From assembly GCF_003202285.1 (NCBI RefSeq), contig NZ_MASW01000001.1, positions 992,001-1,056,000 on the forward strand: a DNA stretch of 64,000 nucleotides. The letters are read 5' to 3'. The stretch is from Prauserella muralis. Its GTDB lineage: Bacteria > Actinomycetota > Actinomycetes > Mycobacteriales > Pseudonocardiaceae. The notes under the pieces were generated by a model. It had not been told where the DNA came from, searched no databases, and was given only the letters and a program-made list of their open reading frames with translations. This document shows positions 24,511-30,957 of the stretch, piece by piece; position 1 is the stretch's first letter; each line of letters opens with the position of its first letter. The position numbers and the translations under genes were made by a program.

Positions 24511-25008
24511 GTGCTGATCGTGCGTGCGACCAAGAAATTGCTGCGTCTGGCAGGTCCGTCAATCGCGCGGGACGACGATCGGGGCACGACGTTGCTGGGT
24601 CCGTGGTATGCCACTGTCCTGTTCTGGCGGCTACGGATCGTGCTGCTGGTCAACGAGACGACGTTGCTGCCCGTGCTACTGCCCTTGGCACCTAAGGCGA
24701 CCCTGAGCAGCAGGATCGCCGAGCAGATCAGCACGGCGCTGACCGTCCGCCAGGCTCCCGCCGCGTTCGTGGACCAGGAACGGCAGCACATGCAGACCGC
24801 TCAGCTCGGTGTTACCGCGAACCGCAGCGTGGTGGGCGTCATGACCGAGTTCGCCCGCCTCGCCGAGATCCACCGCCACGACGATCCCACCGTGGACCTC
24901 GTCGAACTCGCGGTCCGGCTGGCTGCGACCCCTTGCAGCCCGCTGTACAGCAGAAACGTCAGCCCGGACCGTGAACTCGCTGCCACCTTGCAATCAATCA
25001 CTGCCTGA
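24511..25008 (+). CDS. DUF6933-like protein
   Basis: 165 residues from GTG 24511 with GGGGAGGA upstream. The opening LIVRATKKLL, the segment TTLLGPWYATVLFWR, VNETTLLPVLLPLAP, and TANRSVVGVMTEFA match the DUF6933 family as I recall it. No catalytic motif or membrane segment is seen. The family is found mostly in actinobacteria and cyanobacteria with no known function. It is alone between a terminator and the convergent DUF2637 gene, so it may be an independent cargo gene. Confidence 0.72.
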   Translation: MLIVRATKKLLRLAGPSIARDDDRGTTLLGPWYATVLFWRLRIVLLVNETTLLPVLLPLAPKATLSSRIAEQISTALTVRQAPAAFVDQERQHMQTAQLGVTANRSVVGVMTEFARLAEIHRHDDPTVDLVELAVRLAATPCSPLYSRNVSPDRELAATLQSITA

Positions 25009-25042
25009 CACCGAACACGCCACCAGGCAAGTTCGACAACAT

Positions 25043-25765
25043 TCACTTGAGCTCGAAGGCCCCGCGCACCGATCTGGTGCGCTGATGATCAACCGCCGCG
25101 TCATCCGTGATGCGGCCCTGCCGCCGCCACTCCCGCAGAAGGCGACGGCCGTAGTTGTTCGTTCCCGCGATCCGGTCCAGCTCCGCGCCGGTCGGCATTC
25201 GGCCCTTGGCCCGGACAGTCATGTAGTACGCCCACATCCTCTGCTCCGCGGTCGGCTCCGCTGGCGGGCGAGTCTCGTCCGAGCCGACGGCGAGACGCAC
25301 CACCGACCGGGTCTCGTCGCCAGTCTCGCCGGTCTCGGTGCTGGTCTCGCCTGTAGTCTCGGCGCGGTGACGCTTGAGTGCGCGGTTGAGCAGCTCGACC
25401 GCCAGCAGCAGCGCCAGCGGCGGGCACGCCGCCACCGCCACGGCGAACACGCTCAGCTCCGGGGCCGCCGCCACGTTCGCGCACAGCGAGAGGCAGATTC
25501 CGAACACGAAGGACAACCAGGCAGCCCACCGGCCACCCGCATGGCGCCCGGTCGTCTTCCACAACTCGACTGTGGCCGTGGTCAGGATGCCGTCCACGAT
25601 CAATGGCCAGATCGCCGCCGTCGCTTCGTCGGCACCGAAGTGCAAGGCGAACTCGCGGCCGTGCCGGTAGGAGGCGTACGCCGCGCCGAGCGCGACCAGT
25701 GCAGTGCAGGCGCACTGCACCCACAGCGCCCGGTCCTGCCGAGTCGGGGATGCCGTGGCGCTCAC
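25043..25765 (-). CDS. DUF2637 membrane protein (Spd-like, plasmid spread)
   Basis: 240 residues. The N-terminal half has three to four hydrophobic segments (ALVALGAAYASY; IWPLIVDGIL; WAAWLSFVFGICLSLCANVAA; a fourth near 110-125). A Glu/Thr-rich linker (repeated GET) and a C-terminal winged-helix-like segment (TGAELDRIAGTNNYGRRLL) follow. DUF2637 proteins are frequent on actinobacterial conjugative plasmids and elements, where Spd proteins aid spread of the plasmid through mycelium. The start overlaps the stop of the upstream zinc-ribbon gene (GTGA). The linker is encoded by a GTCTCG-rich DNA tract also seen at 2367-2484. Confidence 0.85.
   Translation of the reverse strand: MSATASPTRQDRALWVQCACTALVALGAAYASYRHGREFALHFGADEATAAIWPLIVDGILTTATVELWKTTGRHAGGRWAAWLSFVFGICLSLCANVAAAPELSVFAVAVAACPPLALLLAVELLNRALKRHRAETTGETSTETGETGDETRSVVRLAVGSDETRPPAEPTAEQRMWAYYMTVRAKGRMPTGAELDRIAGTNNYGRRLLREWRRQGRITDDAAVDHQRTRSVRGAFELK
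25272..25361. repeat. GTCTCG cluster inside the DUF2637 gene
   Basis: GTCTCG occurs at 25272, 25311, 25323, 25332, 25344 and 25356, and CGAGAC at 25291, seven copies in 90 bases. They encode the GET/TET-rich linker of the DUF2637 protein, so coding constraint may explain part of the pattern. The same hexamer is clustered in noncoding DNA at 2367-2484. Confidence 0.55.
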
Positions 25766-25962
25766 CGCTGCACACCTCCCGCCGTGCGCCGCGCGTCGTC
25801 CGGGCAGCAGCCGACGCAGGCGAACACCTGCGAGCCAGTCACCGACCGGCCCACTGGCACATGCGGAACACGGATGCGGAGGTAGTCAGCTCCGCACACC
25901 ACGCAGGCCAGCCCGTCGGCCTGCGGCGCGGCCAGCCCAGTGATGATCGTGTCGCCACTCAT
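25762..25962 (-). CDS. Small zinc-ribbon protein
   Basis: 66 residues. Two CxxC pairs (CVVCG near 20-24 and CVGC near 49-52) are spaced as in a zinc ribbon. Such small proteins occur next to DUF2637 genes on actinobacterial elements, and no function is established. The stop overlaps the DUF2637 start, so the pair is probably translated together. Confidence 0.7.
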   Translation of the reverse strand: MSGDTIITGLAAPQADGLACVVCGADYLRIRVPHVPVGRSVTGSQVFACVGCCPDDARRTAGGVQR

Positions 25963-26073
25963 CGGGAACCACCCGCCACCAGACGACGGGTGCCGACCGG
26001 GCGGATCGTGATCTCGGGCCCTTCGATCAACACTTCGCGGTTCGTATGCTGATGCGTTAGGCCCACGTAAGAG

Positions 26074-26102
26074 AGGCGAGCGCTCGCGGAGAGCGCTCGC
26101 CT
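26074..26102. terminator. 12-bp perfect hairpin near the element's right end
   Basis: AGGCGAGCGCTC (26074-26085) and GAGCGCTCGCCT (26091-26102) pair perfectly across GCGGA. No T-tract follows beyond TT. It may end transcription entering or leaving the element. Confidence 0.6.
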
Positions 26103-26122
26103 TGTGCGTTTCGCCATTGACG

Positions 26123-26155
26123 TTGGGGGCCGAGCCCTAAACCTCCCACGGTGCG
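26123..26155. repeat. Degenerate copy of the tRNA-downstream motif
   Basis: Over 33 bases this matches 52311-52343, just after tRNA-Leu, at about 25 positions. The shared blocks are GGGGGCCGAGCCC and CCCACGGTGCG. In the tRNA-Leu copy the motif contains a perfect 8-3-8 palindrome; here one arm has decayed. If the motif normally follows tRNA genes, this copy is what originally followed tRNA-Ala, displaced by the element. Confidence 0.5.
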
Positions 26156-26272
26156 GTTCGTGGCCCAGGCTGCCACCCTGCTCAGCCCGGACCCCGACCG
26201 TGCCCCACTCGATCGTGAGGGACAACCCGCCGACACCTTGCACCTGCGGCTTACCTGAAACGGCGGCCTTTC

Positions 26273-26980
26273 TCAGCCTGCGAAGACGTACGGCTTGAGC
26301 GGCGGCTCGGCGGGCGTGCGGGCGTGCAGCACGAGCTCCTTGGCAATGGCCGTCATGGAGTTCACGTACTCGGTCGCGAACTGCAACGTCTCCACGCCGG
26401 GCATGAACAGCCTGGTGCACACGGTGCGGGACACCCGGCCCGGCTCAGCCGGACCGTCGTGGTTCAGCGCGTCCATGGCCAGTGCGTAGGCCACCGGGTC
26501 GTACGTGCCGACCGCGATGTGCTCGGAGGCGAGGTCGAGCGGGCAGACGTCCTGGATCGCGACGTTGGTCATCCGGCCGTCACCGGTGTGCAGCGAACTG
26601 GTGCCGGTGTCGTCGAGGGCGGGCTGCACGAACTCGTCGGTGTGCGTGTAGATGTTGGTGTACGAGATGCCCTTGAAGGTCTCCTGGTGCGAGTTCGTGG
26701 CCCGGGCGAAGTTCGACTCGGCAGTCTGCTGCCACAGTGACGGCGAACAGCCGAGCGCCGGCGGGCACAGGGTGTTCACCAGGAACGACCCGTGGTTGGT
26801 TGCGCCGAACCCGACGTAGTCGTCGATCATCGGGCGGATGTCGGGCCAGAAGCGCATCGCGAAGCGGGGAACCAGCCCGCCCTGGCTGTGCCCGAGGATG
26901 TCCACCTTGCGACCGCTGGTCTGGTGAATGTGCCGGACGGCGTGCACCACGTACTCGGCGGAGACCTGGGCGTCGACGAC
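26273..26980 (-). pseudogene. Lipase (alpha/beta hydrolase) lacking its N-terminus
   Basis: About 235 codons of a secreted actinobacterial lipase remain, starting at VVDAQVSAEYVVHAV. The nucleophile elbow GHSQGG is present, followed by FGATNHG and paired cysteines typical of the family. The signal peptide and roughly the first hundred residues are missing. At about 26980 the lipase frame stops matching, and the opposite strand begins a fragment of an unrelated gene. No start codon or ribosome site suits the remaining part, so it is probably inactive. Confidence 0.75.
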
Positions 26981-26986
26981 CCGGGT

Positions 26987-27283
26987 GAACGCATGCTCAG
27001 CAACCCGCACACCGGCGACAAACCCGTCGACGAGGCGATCGACGAGTTCTACACCGCGGACATCTGGATGCACTCCTGGGATCTCGCCAAGGCCCTCGGC
27101 CGCGAACCCGACCTGGGCCAGCAGCGGTGCGAGGCCGCACTGGCCGCGATGAAGCCGATGGAGCAGCTGTTGCGCGACAGCGGCCAGTTCGGTTCGGCGG
27201 TGCCCGTTGCCGACGGAGCCGCCGCCCAGGACAGGCTGATGGCCTTCATCGGCCGCGACCCCGCCTGGCAACCGGGGAGGTGA
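26987..27283 (+). pseudogene. TIGR03086-type metal-binding protein, C-terminal fragment
   Basis: About 98 codons remain, from ERMLSNPHTGDKPVDEAI through FYTADIWMHSWDLAKALG to LMAFIGRDPAW. This matches the C-terminal half of mycothiol-dependent (DinB-like) proteins annotated TIGR03086. The N-terminal half, with most of the metal site, is missing. It abuts the truncated lipase back to back, as expected if one deletion removed the 5' halves of two divergent genes. Confidence 0.72.
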
Positions 27284-27387
27284 CGCCGGCGCGTTGGTCG
27301 AGGTGTTCCGGCGCGCCTCCGGCGACCCGCCCGGTGCGATGAGTTCGCGGCCCCCACGGGGTCTTACCCCGGGGGAATGGGTGCGCC

Positions 27388-27441
27388 ATGGAACTGTTGG
27401 CCGCGGCGAGAACAGGTGACGATCGTGCGTTCACGCAGCTC
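27388..27441 (+). pseudogene. Possible sigma-factor start fragment
   Basis: ATG 27388 begins MELLAAARTGDDRAFTQL, which looks like the start of an ECF-type sigma factor, but the similarity ends after about 18 codons and no sigma domains follow. The stretch 27284-27568 otherwise shows nothing I recognise. It is probably debris of the same rearrangement that produced the two truncated genes to the left. Confidence 0.35.
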
Positions 27442-27568
27442 GGTTGGCGTTTGCCGGTGCGGTGGCCGCCCAGTTCGTCCCCACGCCACGCCGGGTCCCC
27501 GAGGCGGGGTGCACGCCCGCGCCGGACACGAACACAAGTACGAACTCTGTCGGGCACGAGTGACCTGT

Positions 27569-27584
27569 ATTCTAGTGCTAGAAT
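27569..27584. promoter_or_regulatory. PadR operator overlapping a -10 element
   Basis: ATTCTAG-TG-CTAGAAT is a perfect palindrome. It contains TAGAAT, a good -10 hexamer, whose end lies six bases before the GTG start codon. That spacing predicts transcription starting at or next to the start codon, a leaderless mRNA. The PadR-type protein encoded next is the likely autorepressor. Confidence 0.7.
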
Positions 27585-27590
27585 AGAATC

Positions 27591-28748
27591 GTGTCCTCAG
27601 CTCTGACCGACGGTGAGTTGACGGTGCTCGGGCTGCTGACCGAGCAGCCGCGGCACGGGTATGAGCTGGAGCGGGTCATCGAGGAACGAGGCATACGCGC
27701 GTGGACGGCGCTCGGCTTCTCCTCCATCTACTACGTGCTCGACAAGCTCGCCAAACGTGGCTTGATCGAAGCGACCGGCGCCGGCTCGTCGGCGAAGTCA
27801 CGGGTGACCTTCCGGGTCACGGACCGGGGCCGGGACCTGTGTGCCGCGGCGACGCGGGAGGCGCTGGCGGAGCTGACTCCGGTGCGGGCGCGCGTGCTGC
27901 TCGGGCTGGCGAACAGCCCGGGCTTGCCGGACGCGGAGGTCGTGGCCGGGCTGGCCCGCCGCCGCGACGCGCTACGGCAACAGCTCGCCGAGGTCCGCAG
28001 GGTGCGAGCTCGGCAGGAACCCCTGCCGACGGCGGCCTCCGCGATCTTCGACTACAGCGAAGCCATGCTCACGGCCGATGCCGGCTGGACCGAAACCACA
28101 CTGAGCGCGCTCACGCAGGAGGCCGCCGTGGACACCTACGACGTCAAGAAGCGCCACAAGGAGCTCTACTCACCGTCGTCGACGGAGTTCGCGGTCGTCG
28201 ACGTTCCCGAGTTCCGGTATCTCGCCGTCGACGGCCGCGGTGATCCGAACACCTCGGCCGCGTATGCGCACGCGCTCGAAGCTCTGTACGGGGTGGCGTA
28301 CACGCTGAAGTTCGCCAGCAAGAAGACCCTCGGCCGGGACTTCGTGATCGCTCCGCTGGAGGGACTGTGGCGCGCGGACGATCCCGCTGTGTTCACGGCC
28401 CGGCTCAAGGACAGCTGGGACTGGACCATGCTGATCAGCCAGCCGGACTGGATCACCGAGGACATGGTGGACGCGGCCGTCGGCACCGTCGCGAAGAAGA
28501 AAAAGGACAACCCCGCCCTCGCGAACCTGCGGCTGCTGACCCTCAACGAAGGAACCTGCGTGCAGATCCTGCACATCGGCTCCTACGACGACGAGGCCCC
28601 GACCCTGCACCGCCTGCACCACCACTACCTGCCCGAGCACGGCCTCACGTTCAACGGCGACCACCACGAGATCTACCTCAGCGATCCGAGGAGAACCGCG
28701 CCCGCGAAGCTCAGGACGATCCTGAGGCAGCCCGTCAGATCCGCATAG
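27591..28748 (+). CDS. PadR-family regulator fused to a GyrI-like domain
   Basis: 385 residues. The N-terminal PadR winged helix (LTDGELTVLGLLTEQPRHGYELERVIEERG, with SSIYYVLDKLAKRGLI) is followed by a helical region to about 180. A GyrI-like small-molecule-binding domain follows (VDTYDVKKRHKELYSPS to the end, with EGTCVQILHIGSYDDEAPT). The fusion suggests a transcription factor that binds a hydrophobic ligand. A palindrome overlapping its own promoter supports autoregulation. It stands alone, with no obvious transporter next to it; the epoxide hydrolase converges on it. Confidence 0.88.
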   Translation: MSSALTDGELTVLGLLTEQPRHGYELERVIEERGIRAWTALGFSSIYYVLDKLAKRGLIEATGAGSSAKSRVTFRVTDRGRDLCAAATREALAELTPVRARVLLGLANSPGLPDAEVVAGLARRRDALRQQLAEVRRVRARQEPLPTAASAIFDYSEAMLTADAGWTETTLSALTQEAAVDTYDVKKRHKELYSPSSTEFAVVDVPEFRYLAVDGRGDPNTSAAYAHALEALYGVAYTLKFASKKTLGRDFVIAPLEGLWRADDPAVFTARLKDSWDWTMLISQPDWITEDMVDAAVGTVAKKKKDNPALANLRLLTLNEGTCVQILHIGSYDDEAPTLHRLHHHYLPEHGLTFNGDHHEIYLSDPRRTAPAKLRTILRQPVRSA

Positions 28749-28806
28749 CCACGACGACGACGGGGTGTCGCCGACCTGGTGGGCTTCTGCTCGCACCACC
28801 CCCTGA

Positions 28807-29934
28807 CTACCGGTACGCGCCGAAGAACGCACGCAGCTCGCCGGCCAGCAGGCCGGGCACCTCCAGCGCCGGGAAGTGCCCGCCGCGGTCGTACTCCGAC
28901 CAGTGCGCGGCCAGGCCCGTGGGATCGACCAGCGAGCGGATCGTGTGGTCGGTCGCGAACACGGCGACCCCCACCGGGACACCACCCGACGAGAGTGTCC
29001 CTCCGGTCTCACCGGTCTGCTCCGCGAAGGCGCGGAACGCCTGCATGCCCTCGTAGGTGAAGTGCGCCGCCGACGCGCCGGAGCGGGTGAACCAGTAGAG
29101 GCTCGCCACGGTCAGCAGGTCCTCGGCGGGCAGGTCCACGTCGGTCCACTCGGCGTACTTCTCCGCGATCCACGCCAGCTGCCCTGCCGGCGAGTCGGTG
29201 AGCGAGTACGCCAGTGTCGACGGCCTGGTCGACTGCAGGTGCAGGTAGCCCAGCCCGTCGCGCTGGAACTCGTTGAACCGCTCGGCACGCACCCGGTCCG
29301 CCTCGCCGAGTCCGCCGACCTCCAGCGCCGGGCCGAACGGAAACGGCCCCGGCCCGTTGATGTGCGTCGCGACCACCCGGCCCGGCGCCACCATCGGCAG
29401 CATGCCGGTGACACCCGCGCCGACGTCACTGCCGTGCGCGGCGAAGCGCTCGTAGCCCAGCCTGGTCATCAGCTCGGCGAACGCCGACGCGACCCGGAAC
29501 AGGTTGCCCCACCCCGTCTCCGCCACGGGAGTGGAGAAGGCGAATCCGGGCAGGGACGGGATCACCACGTCGTAGCCGTCGGCGGTCAACGGCTCCACGA
29601 TGCCGAGGAACTCGGCGAACGAGCCGGGCCAGCCGTGGGTCAGCAGCAGCGGCAGCGCACCCGGTGCGCCGCAGCGGACGTGCACGTAGTGAATCGTCTG
29701 GCCGTCGATCTCGGTGACGAACTGCGGGAACGCGTTGAGCCGCTCCTCCTGTGCCCGCCAGTCGAAGCCGTCGCGCCAGCGCCGCACGAGAGACCGCATG
29801 TCGGCGAGCGGGATCCCGCGGCTCGATCCGATGCCGGGCGGTTCGTCCGGCCAGCGCACGTCGGTGAGCCTGCGGTGGAGGTCGTCGAGGTCGGTCTGGG
29901 GAACGTGGATGCGGAAAGGCTTGGTCTCGGTCAT
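28807..29934 (-). CDS. Epoxide hydrolase family protein
   Basis: 375 residues from ATG 29934. The N-terminal epoxide-hydrolase lid domain (FRIHVPQTDLDDLHRRL...RW) precedes the alpha/beta hydrolase core. The core has HGWPGSF as the oxyanion-hole motif, HGSDVGAG with Asp as nucleophile, and a C-terminal DRGGHFPALE with the catalytic histidine. It would hydrolyse epoxides to diols. It is divergent from the WYL regulator by 63 bases and is a likely target of it. Confidence 0.92.
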   Translation of the reverse strand: MTETKPFRIHVPQTDLDDLHRRLTDVRWPDEPPGIGSSRGIPLADMRSLVRRWRDGFDWRAQEERLNAFPQFVTEIDGQTIHYVHVRCGAPGALPLLLTHGWPGSFAEFLGIVEPLTADGYDVVIPSLPGFAFSTPVAETGWGNLFRVASAFAELMTRLGYERFAAHGSDVGAGVTGMLPMVAPGRVVATHINGPGPFPFGPALEVGGLGEADRVRAERFNEFQRDGLGYLHLQSTRPSTLAYSLTDSPAGQLAWIAEKYAEWTDVDLPAEDLLTVASLYWFTRSGASAAHFTYEGMQAFRAFAEQTGETGGTLSSGGVPVGVAVFATDHTIRSLVDPTGLAAHWSEYDRGGHFPALEVPGLLAGELRAFFGAYR

Positions 29935-29983
29935 GGCCCCGACGTTAGAACCGATCGCGGAAGACATCGTTCCTCAATTCGCT

Positions 29984-29996
29984 GGCACACTGTGCC
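29984..29996. promoter_or_regulatory. 13-bp palindrome upstream of the WYL regulator
   Basis: GGCACA-C-TGTGCC is a perfect palindrome ending one base before the ATG at 29998, in the divergent intergenic gap. It could be the autoregulatory site of the WYL protein. The site is short, so chance is not excluded. Confidence 0.45.
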
Positions 29997-29997
29997 C

Positions 29998-30957
29998 ATG
30001 CGCGACACCTCGGCGCGGCTGCTCCGGCTGCTGTCCCTGCTGCAGGCCCGGCGTGACTGGACGGGGCCCGCGCTCGCGGAGCGACTCGGTGTGACGGCGA
30101 GGACCGTCCGCAACGACATCGAGCGGCTGCGCGGCCTCGGCTACCCGGTGCACGCCACGCCCGGCGTGTCCGGCGGCTACCGCCTCGGTGCGGGTACCTC
30201 GTTGCCGCCGCTGCTGCTCGACGACGAGGAGGCGGTCGCCGTCGCGGTCGGCCTGCGGACCGCCAACACGGTCACCGGCATCGAGGAGACGTCGGTCCGC
30301 GCGCTCGCCAAGCTCGAGCAGGTCCTGCCGTCCCGGCTGCGGCACCGCGTACAGGCGCTCAGCGCCGCGACCGTCGCCGTGCCCGGCACCCAGCCGCGGA
30401 TCGACGCGGACGTGCTCACCACGCTGGCCGCGGTGTGCCGCGACCGGGAACGGCTGCGCTTCGACTACACCGGCCACGGCGGCGCCGAGTCGCGGCGGAC
30501 CGTGGAACCGCACCGGCTCGCCCACGCCCGTGGCCGCTGGTACCTGGTCGCGTTCGATGTGGACAGAGCTGGCTGGCGGCTGTTCCGGGTGGACCGGATG
30601 ACGCCGAAAGTGCCCACCGGGCCCCGCTTCACCCCGCGCCAACCACCGGACGACGTGGCCGACTTCGTCGCGCGGGGGCTCGGCACGGCGACCTGGCGCT
30701 ACCGGGCCAGGGTCACCGTCCACGCACCCGCAGGCGAGCTCGTCCCGCGGCTGCCGCCCGGGGTGGACGTCGTCGAGGTCACCGAGCACGGCTGCGTGGT
30801 GGCGGCCGGCTCCGACACGCCGCACATGCTGGCCGTCTACATCGGACTACTGGATGCCGACTTCGAGGTCACGGAGCCGCCCGAGCTCGTCGCCGAGTTC
30901 GCCAAGCTCGCCGAGCGCTACGGACGTGCGGTCAGTCGCCGGTCTCCGGCTGGTTGA
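29998..30957 (+). CDS. YafY-type transcriptional regulator with WYL domain
   Basis: 319 residues. The N-terminal HTH_11-type winged helix (MRDTSARLLRLLSLLQARRDW, VTARTVRNDIERLRGLGYPV) is followed by the WYL domain (RRTVEPHRLAHARGRWYLVAFD, then WRLFRVDRM) and a WYL C-terminal extension. WYL proteins bind nucleic acids or nucleotides and often control single-gene operons. It probably regulates the divergent epoxide hydrolase. Its 3' end overlaps the convergent CheR-PAS gene by 26 bases. Confidence 0.9.
   Translation: MRDTSARLLRLLSLLQARRDWTGPALAERLGVTARTVRNDIERLRGLGYPVHATPGVSGGYRLGAGTSLPPLLLDDEEAVAVAVGLRTANTVTGIEETSVRALAKLEQVLPSRLRHRVQALSAATVAVPGTQPRIDADVLTTLAAVCRDRERLRFDYTGHGGAESRRTVEPHRLAHARGRWYLVAFDVDRAGWRLFRVDRMTPKVPTGPRFTPRQPPDDVADFVARGLGTATWRYRARVTVHAPAGELVPRLPPGVDVVEVTEHGCVVAAGSDTPHMLAVYIGLLDADFEVTEPPELVAEFAKLAERYGRAVSRRSPAG

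Larger units (their letters stand above)
54..26122. mobile_element. Integrated element at tRNA-Ala (serine-integrase type, with nucleotide-pathway and type I RM cargo)
   Basis: The left edge is set by the tRNA-Ala 3' end and the adjacent large serine recombinase. The right edge is inferred to lie between the last element-type genes (small zinc ribbon and DUF2637 genes, 25043-25962) and a motif at 26123-26155 that closely resembles the sequence downstream of tRNA-Leu at 52311-52343. Element-type genes are the recombinase, replication-relaxation protein, primase-polymerase-like protein and DUF2637 protein. Cargo is a nucleotide/sugar cassette and a type I restriction-modification operon. No long tRNA-derived direct repeat was found at the right end, as expected for serine integrases with short crossover cores. 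No TraB/FtsK-like gene is present, so self-transfer is doubtful. Confidence 0.72.
25963..26272. other. Element right end: 310 bases without a clear gene
   Basis: Contents are a weak possible small reading frame overlapping the zinc-ribbon start (ending at 25959, with VLIEGPEITIRPVG in it), a strong hairpin at 26074-26102, and a tRNA-downstream-like motif at 26123-26155. The attachment site attR is expected here. A 7-mer TTGTGCG is shared with the left edge (67-72 region), too short to prove anything. Confidence 0.5.

Noticed and set aside
25959-26040. Small reading frame overlapping the zinc-ribbon start
   Set aside because: The segment VLIEGPEITIRPVG looks protein-like, but no ribosome site or family supports it, so it is mentioned only in the intergenic entry.
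66-26108. TTGTGCG shared by the left and right ends as an attachment core
   Set aside because: Seven bases in this composition occur often by chance, and flanking bases do not match.
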